64,000 nt of DNA from Saccharina japonica. Lineage: Eukaryota > Sar > Phaeophyceae > Laminariales > Laminariaceae. The stretch's first letter is position 1, and every line of letters begins with the position of its first letter. The stretch lies in contig MEHQ01002348.1 in assembly GCA_008828725.1 (NCBI GenBank), positions 198,968 through 262,967 of the forward strand. Reading direction: 5' to 3'. The position numbers were made by a program, and so were the translations under genes. This document shows, piece after piece, positions 63,919 to 64,000 of this stretch. The notes beneath the pieces are model-generated. The model was not told the DNA's origin. It saw only the letters and a list, made by a program, of their open reading frames with translations, and did no database searches.

Positions 63919-64000
63919 CCCTGCTCCGTCTCGAAAGGGATGAGTGGTCAATGGTCAAACGACTAAGGCAAGCACCGAACGAGTACGCCCCCCCCTCCCC
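63919..64000 (-). mobile_element. G-tract repeat family 2, head only, cut by window end
   Basis: CTGCTCCGTCTCGAAAGGGA to AACGAGTACG and a C run at the window edge. Directly follows the C run of a family 1 head at 63834. Confidence 0.6.

Overview
The window is nuclear DNA from a eukaryote, most likely an alga with a large, repeat-choked genome. Introns have GT-AG borders, transposon families of several classes are dense, and the one well-supported host gene encodes a plastid-type oxygenase. A photosynthetic stramenopile (brown-alga lineage or relative) fits, but the lineage is inference; the sequence itself shows only a photosynthetic-type gene and eukaryotic splicing.

Main gene, minus strand, 37283 down to 3013: a Rieske [2Fe-2S] oxygenase of the PAO/TIC55/PTC52 family in at least twelve small GC-rich exons (23 to 67 codons, one of only 13). 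Intron phases agree at every directly joined border. Introns run from 0.4 to 6.6 kb and hold most of the repeats described below. The protein shows the Rieske cysteines and histidines, the mononuclear iron site, the C-terminal CxxC pair, a membrane segment and the DYVHA end typical of the family. The transit-peptide start is only tentatively placed (38867-39139), and one stretch between the exons at 22.7 and 17.1 kb was not found. One exon exists twice (14738-14833 and 17049-17144) because of a segmental duplication, and the 5' half of another is repeated three times in the intron before it.

Repeats by region. 0-10 kb: palindromic MITEs, G-tract repeats, a (GGGTA)n array. 10-20 kb: several full SINE copies, the 1.75-kb duplication, small MITEs. 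20-22 kb: a Ty1/copia remnant whose end is turned into a 1-kb palindrome. 22-31 kb: minisatellites, including a 38-bp array at 26.9-27.7 kb. 36-41 kb: GTGTACC, CCCTA and CCCATGGG arrays. 42-44 kb: a second Ty1/copia remnant. 45.1-46.2 kb: a non-autonomous hAT element with a perfect 8-bp target duplication. 49.6-52.8 kb: a broken Ty3/gypsy element with a chromodomain, next to eight 335-bp satellite units (53.4-56.0 kb). 61.6-62.5 kb: a second hAT element with a readable empty site. 63.1 kb: a splice-bounded exon of an unrecognised membrane protein.

Two repeat systems look most worth study. One is a tRNA-headed SINE whose copies carry one of two different heads on the same body. The other is a superfamily of three repeat families that share a roughly 70-bp head, always led by a run of G, with otherwise unrelated bodies. 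Outside the Rieske gene, host coding content is weak: a few splice-bounded open stretches are listed at low confidence.
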